A DNA stretch of 64,000 nucleotides from Dichetophora obliterata (GCA_963920525.1 OY986439.1:22348819-22412818); one strand, 5' to 3'; numbered from the stretch's first letter, positions 23,724 to 35,117 are shown. The notes: generated from the sequence alone by a model not told the origin. Translations and numbers: made by a program.

Positions 23724-24069
23724 TAACCCTTTCAGAGGATTTGCCCAAATATTGGACACGCCAGAAAGTAATTTTTATATATATTTTGCAACTCTTTTAG
23801 TTATCATATTTTGGCTTCAGTACCTATAAAAATTGCAAAAGAGATGATAAAATCGAAAATAATAGTATCAAACGCATAAAACTACCCAAAATGTTTTGCG
23901 TTAACACAAGAAATCAAATTATAGACAAATTCATAATTTGAACCGGTAACCGAAACCGAATATTCGGTCGGACACTAGTTTTAACCCTTTCAGTGGATTT
24001 GCCCAATATGTTGGACACGTCAGAAAGTCATTTTTGTATTTATTTTGCAACGCTTTTTTTAAAGCAAAT
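23724..24069 (+). repeat. Repeat R copies with tandem duplication of the hAT 3' end
   Basis: After the hAT element comes repeat R (TTAACCCTTTCAGAGGATTT). From about 23834 the hAT interior begins again (GCAAAAGAGATGATAAAATC), skips about 235 bp, ends GGTCGGACACTA at 23976 and is followed by a second repeat R copy. This is a tandem duplication of hAT 3' end plus flank, with an internal deletion in copy two. Confidence 0.7.
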
Positions 24070-24415
24070 CGTTTGGGTTGGTTCAGAGAAATAACGCACA
24101 ATGAAATAATAAAAAATGAAATAAAGCCCAAATAGTTTCCATACCAATTTGGGCGTATTTCATAATGTCCTTTATTTTATTGTAATTGGGCTTTATTTCA
24201 TTTTTCTATTTTGGGCGTTTTTTCATTATAAAATAACGCTCAGTAAAATAATAAAAAATGAAATAAGGTCAAAAATTTTAAGATTGATTTCATTGTAATT
24301 GGGCTTTATTTCATTTTTTTTATTTTGGGCGTTATTTCATGCATGACCATTTCAGGGCAAACCATTTTACACATATTGTAAAAAGCCAGTAAGAGCAGGC
24401 CTACTTTATGTAGAT

Positions 24416-24883
24416 AAGCTTAGTATGCTATAGGAACGAAAATTTTTGGGCATATAACTCTACACGCGAAATTTTGGTGTAGAGTCAAAATTTTTGTGTG
24501 GAGAAAAAGCACTTGCTGTTTTGGTTGACAGATTCATATTTTTATTGCTGCAATTTTATATTCTATAAAAGGCAAGACTACACATTAATAAACTATATAA
24601 ATGCAACAATAAATTTGTTAAATAACAAATTCAACACTTAAACATACTTACTGCTTATTTTTTATTGTTGAATGGCAAATTTCCGCGCCAATTAAATTGT
24701 ACGGGCATATAATCGACAGAAAAATTTTGATATTTTAACTCTCCACTCACAAATGGAAATTTGGCATCATAGCAATAATTTTCGCTTCTACAGCGTACTA
24801 GTTGGCGAAAAAAATTTCGCTGCCTGTTCGTTGTCAAAAATCTCAATGTATTTCTTTTTTCGTTCCTACAGCATACGAAGCTT
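24416..24883. mobile_element. Hairpin MITE nested in the foldback element
   Basis: Left AAGCTTAGTATGCTATAGGA and inverted right AAGCTTCGTATGCTGTAGGA are followed by ACGAAAA on both arms. The 468-bp element has no ORF of note. Confidence 0.6.
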
Positions 24884-24959
24884 TATACTTAAAACATAGC
24901 ATGTATTGACAGTTTTTTGTTGTTGAATCCTGAAATTTAATTAAAGAAAAAATAAAATT

Positions 24960-26400
24960 TTAAAATAACCATTTTATTCTAAAAAAAATTAAAAACTAAA
25001 TTGATTGTGTTTTAATATCTGCTTTTTAGGGACCGTAATTGTTATAAGAGATATCGAAAAAGTAATTTTGAAATAGTTATTTTGCGACTTTTTGAATAAA
25101 AGTCAAATTTTAGATGTTATTTTTCAATTCAACAAATTTCAATTCAATTCCAAAAATTTTTTCGGACTTTTATTTTTTTCGGCTAAATTTAACTGTTATT
25201 TTTCAACTTCTACGTTTCAGTCAAAAAATAAAAATAAGTTTTGGATTTTTATTCTTTCGGTCCTTTAAAAAATTATTTAAAAAAATAAGAAAAACAATAA
25301 ACTGGCCATTTCAGCCCTTGGAAGGACTTTGACCTAGCTTCTTATTGATCAATTGTGTTGTGCGTGTTATTAAATGTTTGATCACAAATAACCGAGAACT
25401 GGACTTATCTGTTTTATGCCGACTCCGAGCGGCTTATGTTCTCAAGAAACTTTTACATGGCAATTTTTACTCTCTGAAATTTGCCATTGTCTGCAGAGAG
25501 GTGACGACAGAACAGAAAAATTAATTCAATTGAAAAAACTTTCTGTCTCAGCTGGAATTGAACCCGGGCTACCGCGGTTCTTTAGCTCAGGGGCCACGCT
25601 CTCTACTCACTGAGCTACGGTCGCCACCAAAAAAAATCATTTACGAACTTTTATTTTTTCTGCTAAAAATAAAAATCCTTTTTGAGTTATTTCTTAGTTA
25701 AATTGTAGTTAAATTAAATTTTTTTTAAAATTTTTGTAAATTACAACTTTATACAGAATACAAAAAACAAGCCCATTTTTCTTATGCTGGCTGTATAAAG
25801 GGTGAGTCTTTAAGCGTTTGGTTTTTGAAAATTTGGAAAAACACAGAAAATTTGCAATAGTAAATGAAACATTTATTTGGAGCAATACATCAATGCCTGG
25901 TCAAAATATATTACTTCAACGTGTTCCTTTAATAAAACATTTTGGTTTGTGTTTTGTGTATTCTGTATAAAGTTATTTTTAAGCGTTTTTCAGAAAAAAC
26001 ATTTATATGAAGGGGAAAATATACAACATAACTTACACAAATTACAAAAAAAAAATTTAATTTAACTACAATATCTAAGAAATTACACAAAAAGTATTTT
26101 TATTTCCAACAGAAAAAATAAAAGTCCGTAAATGATTTTTTTAAAATACAGAAAAAATAAAAGTTCGTAAATGATTTTTTTTAAAAGACAGAAAAATCAA
26201 AGTCCGAAACTGATTTTTATATTTTGACTGCAAAATAAATGTTAAAAAATAACAATTGAATTAGCCGAAAAAAATAAAAACCCAAAAAAATTGCTATTTT
26301 TTCCTTCAATAAAAATCGCTTTCTAAGAGTTTTTTTTTTTTTGAAAAATAACAAAGCTTGATTTTAGGACTTTTTTGAATATCATAACGATTTCGAAAAA
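24960..26400. repeat. Inner inverted word arms of the foldback element
   Basis: The left part has CGGACTTTTATTTTTTTCGG and similar; the right part has the inverse, with three tandem variants of AAATAAAAGTCCGTAAATGA near 26115-26215 and TTAGCCGAAAAAAATAAAAA near 26258. Together they form a second, looser pair of inverted arms inside the outer pair. Confidence 0.5.
25505..25628 (-). repeat. tRNA-derived SINE copy 2
   Basis: On the minus strand, an A-box-like TAGCTCAGTGAG and a perfect B box GGTTCAATTCC are followed by the same TCAATTGAATTAATTTTTCTG body as copy 1. The A-to-B spacing is 53 nt, longer than in copy 1. It lies within the inner part of the foldback element. Confidence 0.65.
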
Positions 26401-27904
26401 AAATTTCAATGTGATAATTTTAATAAAGACCTCATATGTCTGCGATATCTGCAAGATCATGAATTTTTTTTTTTAAAAAGTTTTTTGATAACAGGTATTT
26501 ACCCTGCTTCTTTTTCTAAAGAAAAATTATTCTCAACAATTCTATGCTTTATTTCTATTTATATTTTGGGCGTTATTCCATATTTTTTTTTGGCTTCATT
26601 TCAATATAAATAACGCCAAAATAGAAAAATGAAATAAAGCCCAATTTCAATGAAATAAAGCCCAAAATTTCATTATGATATAACGCCCAAATTTGTATTG
26701 AAAATTTTTGGGCTTTATTTAATTTTTTTTCAAAAATTTTTCATACAAATTCGAGCGTTATTTCATAATGAACGAATACTCTAAATTTTGAGCGATATGT
26801 CATTGTAATTGGACTTTACTTCATTTTTAAATTTAGAGTGTTACTGCAATATTATTCAGATATAACCCTTTTTATGTGAACTATTTGTCATCAATATGTT
26901 AGATCAATTTCAATTTTAGCTAAAGGCAAAATATTCCCTTTTTTTTTGTCTAAAAATATTTTGGGTCTTATTTTATTTCCGGTTTGGGCGTTATTTCATT
27001 TTTGTTGGGCCTTATTTCAGTTATGATTGTAGGCGTTATTTCATTTTTGTAAGCCCAAAAATTTTTTGGATCTTATTTCATTTTCAGTTTAGACGTTATG
27101 TCATTTTTTCGGGCTTTATATAATTTTTTATTTTGGGCATTATTTAATTTTTTGCGCCCAAAATATTTTGGGCTATATTTCATATTTTATTGAGAGCGTT
27201 ATTTCATTGGGCGTTATTTTCCTAAACCGTTTGGTTCTATGAATAAATACGGACCGACATAATTAAAAATTAATTTAGAGAGATATTTGACAATAAAGGC
27301 AGTTTTATTAAGAGGATGGTACTGTTTAAAAGCCGAAAAAGGCATGTTTTCATGTTTTGGCGACATGAATAATGTTGGTGTGTTTATTTTATATGCATGT
27401 AATAGTTTGACTTCTTAAGTATATTTGGAAAAAAAATTAAAAATTATCGAAAAATAAATTTGTGACAGCGATTCTCCGAAGGCGCCTCGAAAAAAATTTG
27501 TTTTGCGGTGAACACAATTAGAGGTTAAAAAAAACTCAAAATTAGTTTACAAGGTAATATGTTTTCCGAAGTAATACTGAAGAGTTTTTTAAAATGTTTT
27601 TTTTTAGCGTTTTGAAGTCAAAAACGCGATTTTTGCTAAAAAATTATTTTAAAATAGGAAAAAAAGAAAAAGCTTCGGCATTACCTGTTGATTTATGTAT
27701 AGAAATAAAGTAAAAAATTTCAAAACTATCAGTCGAGTAGATTTTGCGGCATTGTGTTGACCGACTTCAAAAATGTTGTTTTCCAGAAAATCGATTTAAA
27801 GTTTTTTTATCGAAAATCAGAAATAAAAAATCAATAAAAGGGTATAATTTTTTATTCTTACTGCAAGTCTTTATTATAATTCAACGTTGTCAGGCATGTA
27901 CGTA

Positions 27905-28734
27905 CAGACGTGTACATACAAAAGTAGTTCAATTCGATCACGGTAAGGGTAAACAATACGTAAGACGCTCACCAAATCAACAATTCAAAAAAAAGTACAC
28001 TACCAAAACTATAAAACATGGCGGTCTCAGGATCATGCTATGGGGATGCTTTGGGTGGAATGGTGTTGGGCCTCTAGTTCAAATCGTTGGGAATATGAAT
28101 GCCAGCTATTACGTCGGAGATATATTAGAAGCCGTAATGCTGCCTTACGCTGAAGAGGAAATGCCTTTGCGATGGGTCTTTCAACAAGACAACGACCCAA
28201 AGCATACCTCAAACTTAGCAAAGAAGTGGTTCCGGACCTTAACCCAATAGAACATCTTTGGATGGATGTTAAGAAAGGTGTAAGAGACGCTAGGCCCAAA
28301 AACAGGAAGGAAATGTGGGATGCAGCCAGGACTTCGTGGGAAAATATTCCGCTATCCAGATGCCGCGCTTTGATAGCTTCTATGAGATTCAGATGTGCCG
28401 AAGTGATCAAAAATTGTGGAGGTGCTACTTCATATTAGTTTATTATTACCAAATAATACACATTTGTAAATTTTTTAAGGAATAAAATTGAAAAAAATAC
28501 ACTTTTTCACTATGTTCTTATTTTTTCGAACAGCTGGTTTTGCACTTGCTTCAGCATTATTGCCAGTACAAAAATAATTAGATGAGCTTGATTAGAAATT
28601 TTTGTGTTTCTATAAAGCTTATCATGTGTACAATTAAATTAGTATAGAACGATATTTAAAAAACATTTTCCTAAAATTTTAAAGAACGATCTCTTTTTTG
28701 GCTTTGGCTGTTCTTATTTTTTCGAACACGTCTG
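27905..28734 (+). mobile_element. Internally deleted Tc1-type element, nested
   Basis: Both ends read CAGACGTGT inward and are flanked by TA (27903-27904, 28735-28736). Similarity between the ends stops after about 9 bp, so a deletion starts just inside the 5' end. On the 3' side the 20-mer TGTTCTTATTTTTTCGAACA occurs twice (28513-28532, 28709-28728). Paired direct repeats within one end are what Tc1-family IR/DR ends use to bind transposase. Confidence 0.75.
27918..28438 (+). pseudogene. Tc1-family transposase, C-terminal half, broken
   Basis: The reading frame begins in the catalytic core. It shows YVRR, KHGG then MLWGCFGW, and FQQDNDPKHTS, the second catalytic Asp of a Tc1 DDE transposase. 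The helix-turn-helix region and first Asp are missing. Near 28225-28235 the frame changes and some 16-18 residues are lost, because VPDLNPIEHLW, carrying the catalytic Glu, follows almost at once. The normal Asp-to-Glu spacing of 34 residues is therefore gone. The tail runs to a stop at 28436-28438. This is a dead copy; the family assignment is secure, the subfamily is not. Confidence 0.85.
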
Positions 28735-28906
28735 TATGTATAAAAATCGAGCAAGAGGTCTGCTCACTTGAAACGCTGTATCTACGTTAGTTTTAGCACG
28801 ATTTACTTGAAATTTTTACAAAATACTCTTGAAATGTTGTGCATTCAGAAAAAAGATATAAGAAAAAAATGTACCGAAATTTTTTAAAACAGTACCATCC
28901 CCTTAA

Positions 28907-29143
28907 AAGCCTAAAAATATTTCAAATTTTCGAGCGCTACACCATCGGCCTCCTGCCTTAAGTCAGAAAAGAGCAGAAAAACATCTTCTAGACCATCTAT
29001 TGTATTCTACATATATGTATTATTGATTTTGAGTTCTTTTATTGTTTCGGTAGATAAGTAAAAAATATAACCTTAGCTTATAGGTTTTTCTTTTTATATA
29101 AGTTCATTTTATCTTATTCTTTTTATTTCTTATGCAATTCTAG
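28907..29143. other. Intron end with polypyrimidine tract
   Basis: T-rich DNA leading into the splice acceptor TATGCAATTCTAG at 29131-29143. The length of this intron and the upstream exon are unknown. Confidence 0.5.
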
Positions 29144-29280
29144 TTCTTACAGTTCTAACATCAACCGTTAAGTACAACGATTACGTTACAGACAAGGGCA
29201 AAAACATTTCAATTCCTTGTGACGCGGATGGTACAATAATGTGGGTTAAGGAAAATTTCAACAATCCTACAATTATACAG
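29144..29280 (+). CDS. Ig/FN3 membrane protein, exon A: first half of Ig domain
   Basis: This is the first coding exon I can place of a single-pass cell-surface protein. It starts after TTCTAG, or nine bases later after TTACAG; both keep the frame, and both need one base from the missing upstream exon. It ends at CAG|gtgaga in phase 0. The peptide contains NISIPC, the first Ig cysteine, and MWVKE, the core tryptophan. A hydrophobic run before it (LTVLTSTV) may be the end of a signal peptide. The protein would face outside the cell and probably binds other surface proteins, as Ig/FN3 proteins usually do. I could not name the orthologue. Confidence 0.8.
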
Positions 29281-29539
29281 GTGAGAGAGACACTTTAGTG
29301 GTCTTTAAGCCACTTTTACAATATTAGTATCCAACGAAATAAATTACTGTTTCAGTATTTAAGAAAGTAAACTAAACAGATTTAAATCTATCTTTTCTAA
29401 ATTTTTAAATCTATATCTGATAATTTTTTATAAAAATCAATTCCACGATAGACTTATTCCAAGAGAAACCTTAGAAACCTGTCTTCCTTCCTGTTCCTTG
29501 AAAATCGTTTATGCATTGACAGCTGTCTTTTCTATTTAG

Positions 29540-30169
29540 ACAGGAAAATTTTTGATTTTGACAAATGTTTCCGAATCCGATCGAGGTATTTACGTATGTT
29601 TTGCATCCGTGCCGACAACAACAACAACAAGCAACACTAGAATAATTATAGATGAAGAAAAACAGAGTGAGGATAACAGTAGCAGAACAATTGAATTCAA
29701 CATCAATATACAAGCTCATCAAAATAGCAGTAATAATAGCAAAAACAGCAGCACAGCACACACAACAACACAAACAACAACAACAGAAACAACCACTGCA
29801 AAACAGCTTATAGCTTCAACTACCTCGCTTCCAAAGACTACACGCCCCGTTTCTAGCTTTGCCGATTTTTTTCCACCTGCCGCCTTAGCCAACAGCACAA
29901 TCCAGCAAATTGAGGAGGATTTTGAAGCGTACCAGAAAATCAATCTAACCGTACGTACCCCACCTGGTCCCGTGACTCAACTCTATTTCAAGGCGTCGAC
30001 TATTTTGGGCTTTCTCATATGGCGCTTTAACAAAACAATGTCCGGCGGATATCCGTTACGTAGTTTTACAGCGGAATTTCGTAATATATCCTACAGTGAA
30101 ACGCCTTACAATAGCTCGTTTGAGCATGAATGGAGTCGCATGGATCCTATAAATATTGCACCAAATGTT
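29540..30169 (+). CDS. Ig/FN3 membrane protein, exon B: Ig end, Thr/Ser/Asn linker, FN3 start
   Basis: This exon lies between TATTTAG and GTT|gtaagt and is phase 0 at both ends (210 codons). Early residues include LTNVSESDRGIYVCF, the classic D-x-G-x-Y-x-C end of an Ig domain, so exons A and B together make one Ig domain with an intron in its middle. About 75 residues rich in Thr, Ser and Asn follow, with many N-x-S/T sites, suggesting a glycosylated stalk. Then TPPGPVTQLYF and LIWRF mark the start of a fibronectin type III domain. An open frame continues past the donor to 30256, which could be used if the intron is retained. The 5' donor is a perfect GTAAGT. Confidence 0.85.
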
Positions 30170-30465
30170 GTAAGTTGTTGTTACAAATTTTGTTGCTCAA
30201 ATAACATAAGTTTTAAGTTTTTTGTACTTTCCATAATTTGTGTCGTTAAAATGTAGTAGTGAGTAGGAGGTTAGTTTTCCAAGTTATGTACTTATTTATT
30301 TTTTGTGCTGTAACTAGTAGTTAAAAACTTACTGTTATAATTATGATTCAAAATTAATGTTAGTTATGTAAAAATAGTTAAAACTGAATTAGAGTTTTAT
30401 TTACAGTCGGTCTATGTTTATGTTGTGAATGCAGTAAGATAGAATACATCAGACAAGAACATATG

Positions 30466-30960
30466 AGGGTAATTCACGATCTTGTTGCATCGTTGCAAAT
30501 ACGTTTTTGCAAGGGCTGATTTTGTGAGCACACCTTTAATATTGTGATGTTGCAAATGCTTTACAACATCTGTTTTTGCGAGTTTCTTCCTGTGTCAATT
30601 ATTGTTGGTATTTTCAAAAATTGTTGGTATTTTCTCTTTTATTTTCTTTTTAGAACTCTCTCCATTTCCTTACCACTTCTTTCTTTTTTTATAAATTAAT
30701 CTGTTTTTGCAGCTTAAAATGTAAACAATGAAAACAGCTGCTCAATCAGTGGTGTTCAAAAAGTATCGGTGGTGGTATTCAATGCAAAATAAGCACATTC
30801 ATTTAAAATAGCGTCATGCAATATCATTGAATTTGCAAATGCAACATCCTTTTGCTATAGCAAAAGCATGAATGTTGCAAATGCATATTAATGCTTTTTG
30901 TTTTTGTAAAAGTAGCTTATTTTGCATTTGTTACGATGCAACAAGATTGTGAATAACCCT
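30466..30960. mobile_element. Hairpin MITE, 495 bp, AGGGTAATTCAC ends
   Basis: Left AGGGTAATTCACGATCTTGT and inverted right AGGGTTATTCACAATCTTGT are followed by TGCATCGT on both arms. The right flank is ATT and the left flank ATG, so the TSD is imperfect. Relatives lie at 15690-16115 and 23452-23533. Confidence 0.7.
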
Positions 30961-31715
30961 ATTGACTTTCGTTGTAAAGTATTGAAATAGTTATTTTATA
31001 CTTAAATTCTTTGCGAATAAATATTAAAATAAAATATTTTACAGTAGGTAAATTTAAAACCTTATTCAATAAAAATGACTTTAAAATTTATCTGCGGTAA
31101 TCTAACATTTACTAAATTCGGAATAAATTTTATATTTGAGCGTAATTAAAGATCCGACCTGAAATTCCATCCCACTGAATTTTTTCATGTGTCATATATC
31201 TTATAATATTAATATTAAGTTTGACTGTGAAGCAGTTTCTACTTCATAGAATTTAACTCTACCTGGGTAATTGTGCTATGGCCTTACCGTACTCTTAATT
31301 TGTTCTTCGAATTCATTACATTTTTTTTTGTGCACATTTAAAAGGAATCAAAAGTCAACTACACTCTGTATAAAGTAAATATTTAAGGAATTTTTAAGAT
31401 ATAATATCAAAAAATTGCGGCATGAGATTTCCGATTTACTTTAAAGAACGTGTAATTTTGAATAAGTAACACTAAGGGAGTCTTCACATTATTTAAGGGG
31501 TATGAAAAGTTTAAGACTATTCAAAAAATTTTTTTCCCATAAATTATTAGTTTACACCCAAAGGAATATGTATCTTAAGTTCCAAGTGAAAATTCTAATG
31601 TTATTCAAAAGAGCGCCAAATGCTGGCATGCTATCCCAGCGCTTTTTGCGCTTCCAAAACTTTAAACGCCGTTAACTCAAAATCACTTTTTTTACCTGGT
31701 TGACATTATAACTAA

Positions 31716-31934
31716 TGCTTGGTTTTCACTATGTCATTTTTATGACGATACAAAAGCTTATCACCTGAAATATTGCCTTAATCAAACTCTAGAACACTCT
31801 AGAACATAGCTACATTTAATAATTTATTTGTTTTTAATTTTCCAAGATTGCCAAAGTTAGAAAAAATGACAAATGTTGTTATTTTTAATTTGATTAACAA
31901 CAACTACTAAAAATGACATAGTGAAAGCCAAGCA
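31716..31934. mobile_element. Hairpin MITE, TAA TSD, 219 bp
   Basis: TGCTTGGTTTTCACTATGTC on the left pairs with TGCTTGGCTTTCACTATGTC from the right (one change) and continues ATTTTTA. TAA flanks both sides (31713-31715, 31935-31937). Confidence 0.8.
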
Positions 31935-32211
31935 TAAGACAGTTTTCGTCCGGTCAATTTGATACAAAATGAATTTTTAAAAAAAAAATATGCTTCTTCA
32001 GGGGGATGTAGCCAATTTTCTATATATTTTTTTAAAACAATTGTTGCAGTTTATTAAACGATATTTTGAAAATCTCCTACGTCCGGCTAATAACATATAC
32101 TTTAAGAATTTTTTCGGTTTTTAGTCCTCAGATGCTCAATTTGAACAAATTGATGTCAACGCCACTGAGAACATATTCAAAAGGTGCCATTTTCAAAGGA
32201 CCATTAAAAAG

Positions 32212-33716
32212 AGTAAGGGAGTGTCTCCAGTTATGGGACACGTTACGTTTTTGGCTTATAACTTTTGATCAAGTGTATAATATGCATTTAGTAAAATATA
32301 CATACTGAACATATGCATAGCTATGGAAAGCTTATCAAATATTCTAAATTTTTGCTGAAGAAACTATATTGATTTAGTAAACCAAAAAAAAAATTTACGG
32401 CCAATTTTAGGAAGGGTTCTTTTTTTGCCAAAAAAAAAATATGTACCCAATTGTGGGACACCTTGAAAAATCTTCTAACAATGGGAAATTATGAAGAAAA
32501 ACCACCAAAAATACGAAAAATAACAAAATTGATTCACTTTAGAAGCCTTCAATGGCACAAAAACAACAGGAAATGGCACTTCTTTCATGTTATTTATCAT
32601 CTTCTAAATGCGTAAAAATGCAAGAAAACACAATTTAAATATATGTTGACAAAAACGATGATATTTAACAGCTTGTTGGTCAAAGGCATACTTTAAATGC
32701 AAAAAAGAATGTGTCCCACAACTGGAAAACTAACTATAAGTTTGACTATTCTCAAATCCACGATATTTGCTTTCTGCCAAAAAATATAAAGAGTCTCCCA
32801 CAACCACAGACACTCCCCTACAAGGTTGCCAGTTAAAATTCGGAACAATTCCCACGAAAACTCCCATGGTTAAGTTAGACAAAAAATTCCCACCGCAATT
32901 AAAAAATACCAAAAAAAATCCCACGATCATTTAAAATTACCACGAAGATACCACTAGTTTAAAAAATACCACCAAAAATCACATATGCATTCAAAAATCC
33001 CATAAGCATTAAGAAATACCGCAATAAATCCCATATGCATAAAAAATTAAAAAAAACATTTGAAATACCACATAGAAAAAATAATGGTATTTAATGAACG
33101 GCGTATTTGTGATGTTAATAGCGTAAGAGTGATATATTAGTTGAAGCGTATTTGTAACAACAAAAACGTAAGGGATTTTACATACCCATTTTACGACAAT
33201 GCAATGCAAGTAGAGCGTATAATGGCAACTGTGATTTAATTTTCATTTTAAAAGATATTTGAAAACCAATGGATTTGATAAGCAGACTTGCAAATATTTT
33301 TTATTATTGTCTTGGTAGTAATTATATTTTTCTTATTTTTGGAATTTTAACATAATTGCCATATGTCAAAAAATGTGTACTTAGTTTTTATGATGGCAAC
33401 TTGTTCTTAAAACAAATATGCAATTTAATCGTTTTTATTAAGGGTTATTTCGAGAAAATGTACAGCGTAAACTTATAGCTTTACGCTTCTGTATATATAC
33501 GCCATTCATCGAATACCATTATTAAATTTTTACTTAATAAAAGAGAAAAATAAATTTTTAAGAAGAAAATTCCCGAATTCCTATGGAATAAAAAATACCA
33601 CGCTGAATTCCCACGATAATGAAAAAATTCCATGGAAATTCTCACATAAAAAAAAATTCCCAAGACCAATTAAAAATTACCACGAATGGGATTTTTCCCA
33701 ACCTTGCTCCCCTACT
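32212..33716. mobile_element. Hairpin element split near its right tip by a hAT
   Basis: Left AGTAAGGGAGTGTCTCCAGT pairs with the right end AGTAGGGGAGTGTCTGTGGT, but the right end is cut: its last bases (CT) lie at 33715-33716, after the inserted hAT. Words like GTGGGACAC recur inside on both strands. Own length is about 610 bp. Confidence 0.6.
32821..33706. mobile_element. hAT-type element of CCCAC/TACCAC words, 8-bp TSD, 886 bp
   Basis: Ends are CAAGGTTGCCAG and inverse CAAGGTTGGGAA. CTCCCCTA is duplicated at 32813-32820 and 33707-33714. Both subterminal regions are made of words such as AATTCCCAC and AAAAATACCAC in the same orientation. The sister element at 56650-58103 has the same vocabulary. 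No ORF of interest. Confidence 0.8.
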
Positions 33717-33815
33717 TAATAAAGTTTGATATGAATCCATCTAACCGGTATCTTTTTTTTTTATTAAATAAACAAAAAACACCTACAATTCTAACGCTTA
33801 CACTGTTCATACCCC

Positions 33816-35117
33816 TTAAGAATAGTCTAATTAGCATGATTCCCAAATATTTTGGAGAAAAATTTACAGGTTTTTTTGTGCAGACGCCCTAAAAGTCAAT
33901 TAATGTAAAAACGCATGATTAATGTCGTAAAATTTTTTCATTTTCAAAAGCCATTACAGACAAACGGGGAAAAATATTGAACTATGTTTTTTTTTTAAAC
34001 TACATAAAAAAATCTACTAAAAGCACTTTTGCAAAACATTTCTACATACTCGAATAATATTTTTAGTTTTTATTTTTACAATAAATTCTTTATGCATTTC
34101 GATATGAAGAAAAAGAGGAAAGTACAATTTTTAGCAGAATATAACTATAACAGCACATCGCAGCACTTCTATTTCATACATGGAATAGGTTTGACTGGTC
34201 TTTAACTTAAATGTTTTAATTAACCAAACTGAGCACATTTGAGCTCTTTTCACAACATATGGTAAAAACTAGGGTATGCAACTATTTGACATTATAAAAA
34301 AATCGGTCTCGAATAGTACAATATGCATAAAACCGGCTTTTTTTCAAAATTAAATAAATTTTTGACTATAAAACAGTTTTTATTTAACAAAAATAAAAAT
34401 TAATTTTTAAAAAATAAATAGAGTTACTTATGTTATTAAAATCATGAAGATAATTTGTACTTAATGATTTGTTTTAAAATAATATCTTAAAAATAAAATT
34501 TAAGTGTTTAGCTTTTAGGCGGTTTTTTGGCTTTATTTTTTATGTAATGAGAGACTGAACAAACACGTTTTCTTATAGTAGATGTGGGACTTATTGTCAA
34601 CAATGCGTTAAACAAATTATCTAATTTTTCACTTCTTTTTTAAAATTTTTCGAAAAGCTTTAAGTCTTCAATTAAGAAATTTGGGTTATTTCCTTTCAAA
34701 AAGTTCTTGGCAGCTTGAAATGTATATTTTTTTTAAAAGAATGCATTATTAAATAAAAATCATGTTTAACCTACATTTAATTCGCCAGCCGCTTGTTAAT
34801 GCTGTTTTAACAAAATGAAATAAAACCAGAGATAAGAAATGTTAGCAACGTTAGTGAAATGTCAAAACGCAATAATTTAAAATCAAATTAATATTTAATT
34901 AATATCAAATTATAATTAATTATTGTTTCATGTAGCTGATAAATAAAATAATTTTTTTTAAATACCGCTTTATTGAAAAAACTCTAATTTTCGAATAAAA
35001 TTAAATTTGAAACGATATTGAATTAAACGCGATTTAACAAAATCAGAAATCAGTATTCATCTTTATCAAAGTGGTTTAAATATCATCACTCAGCTTTTTT
35101 CTCTTGCACCAATTTCC
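33816..35117. other. No feature recognised (intronic)
   Basis: AT-rich intron DNA without paired termini or coding signature. Confidence 0.4.

Larger units (their letters stand above)
24077..27227. mobile_element. Foldback-type element of alternating 14-mer words, 3.15 kb
   Basis: Both outer arms (24077-24350 and about 26560-27227) are built from degenerate copies of GGGCTTTATTTCAT and GGGCGTTATTTCAT and their inverses, often in alternation. The outer ends pair (AAATAACGCACAATGAAATAA with AAATAACGCCCAATGAAATAA). CGTTTGG is duplicated at 24070-24076 and 27228-27234, and it splits a copy of repeat R. The middle holds a nested hairpin, inverted arms of a second word set and a SINE. No transposase is visible. 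Drosophila foldback elements are the closest analogy in structure; no sequence relationship is claimed. Confidence 0.6.
27312..28902. mobile_element. TTAA-flanked element, piggyBac-like ends, non-autonomous
   Basis: Ends pair as GAGGATGGTACTGTTT on the left and GGGGATGGTACTGTTTT as the inverse of the right. TTAA lies directly outside both (27308-27311, 28903-28906). TTAA duplication is characteristic of piggyBac-type elements. No piggyBac transposase is present, and about half of the interior is the Tc1 copy at 27905-28734. Confidence 0.65.
31497..33815. mobile_element. TTAA-flanked element hosting three others, 2.3 kb
   Basis: Left TTAA|GGGGTATGAAAAGTTTAAG and right end inverse TTAA|GGGGTATGAACAGTGTAAG give piggyBac-like ends (TTAA at 31493-31496 and 33816-33819). 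No transposase is present. Inside lie the hairpin 31716-31934, the hairpin starting at 32212, and the hAT at 32821-33706. Confidence 0.6.
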
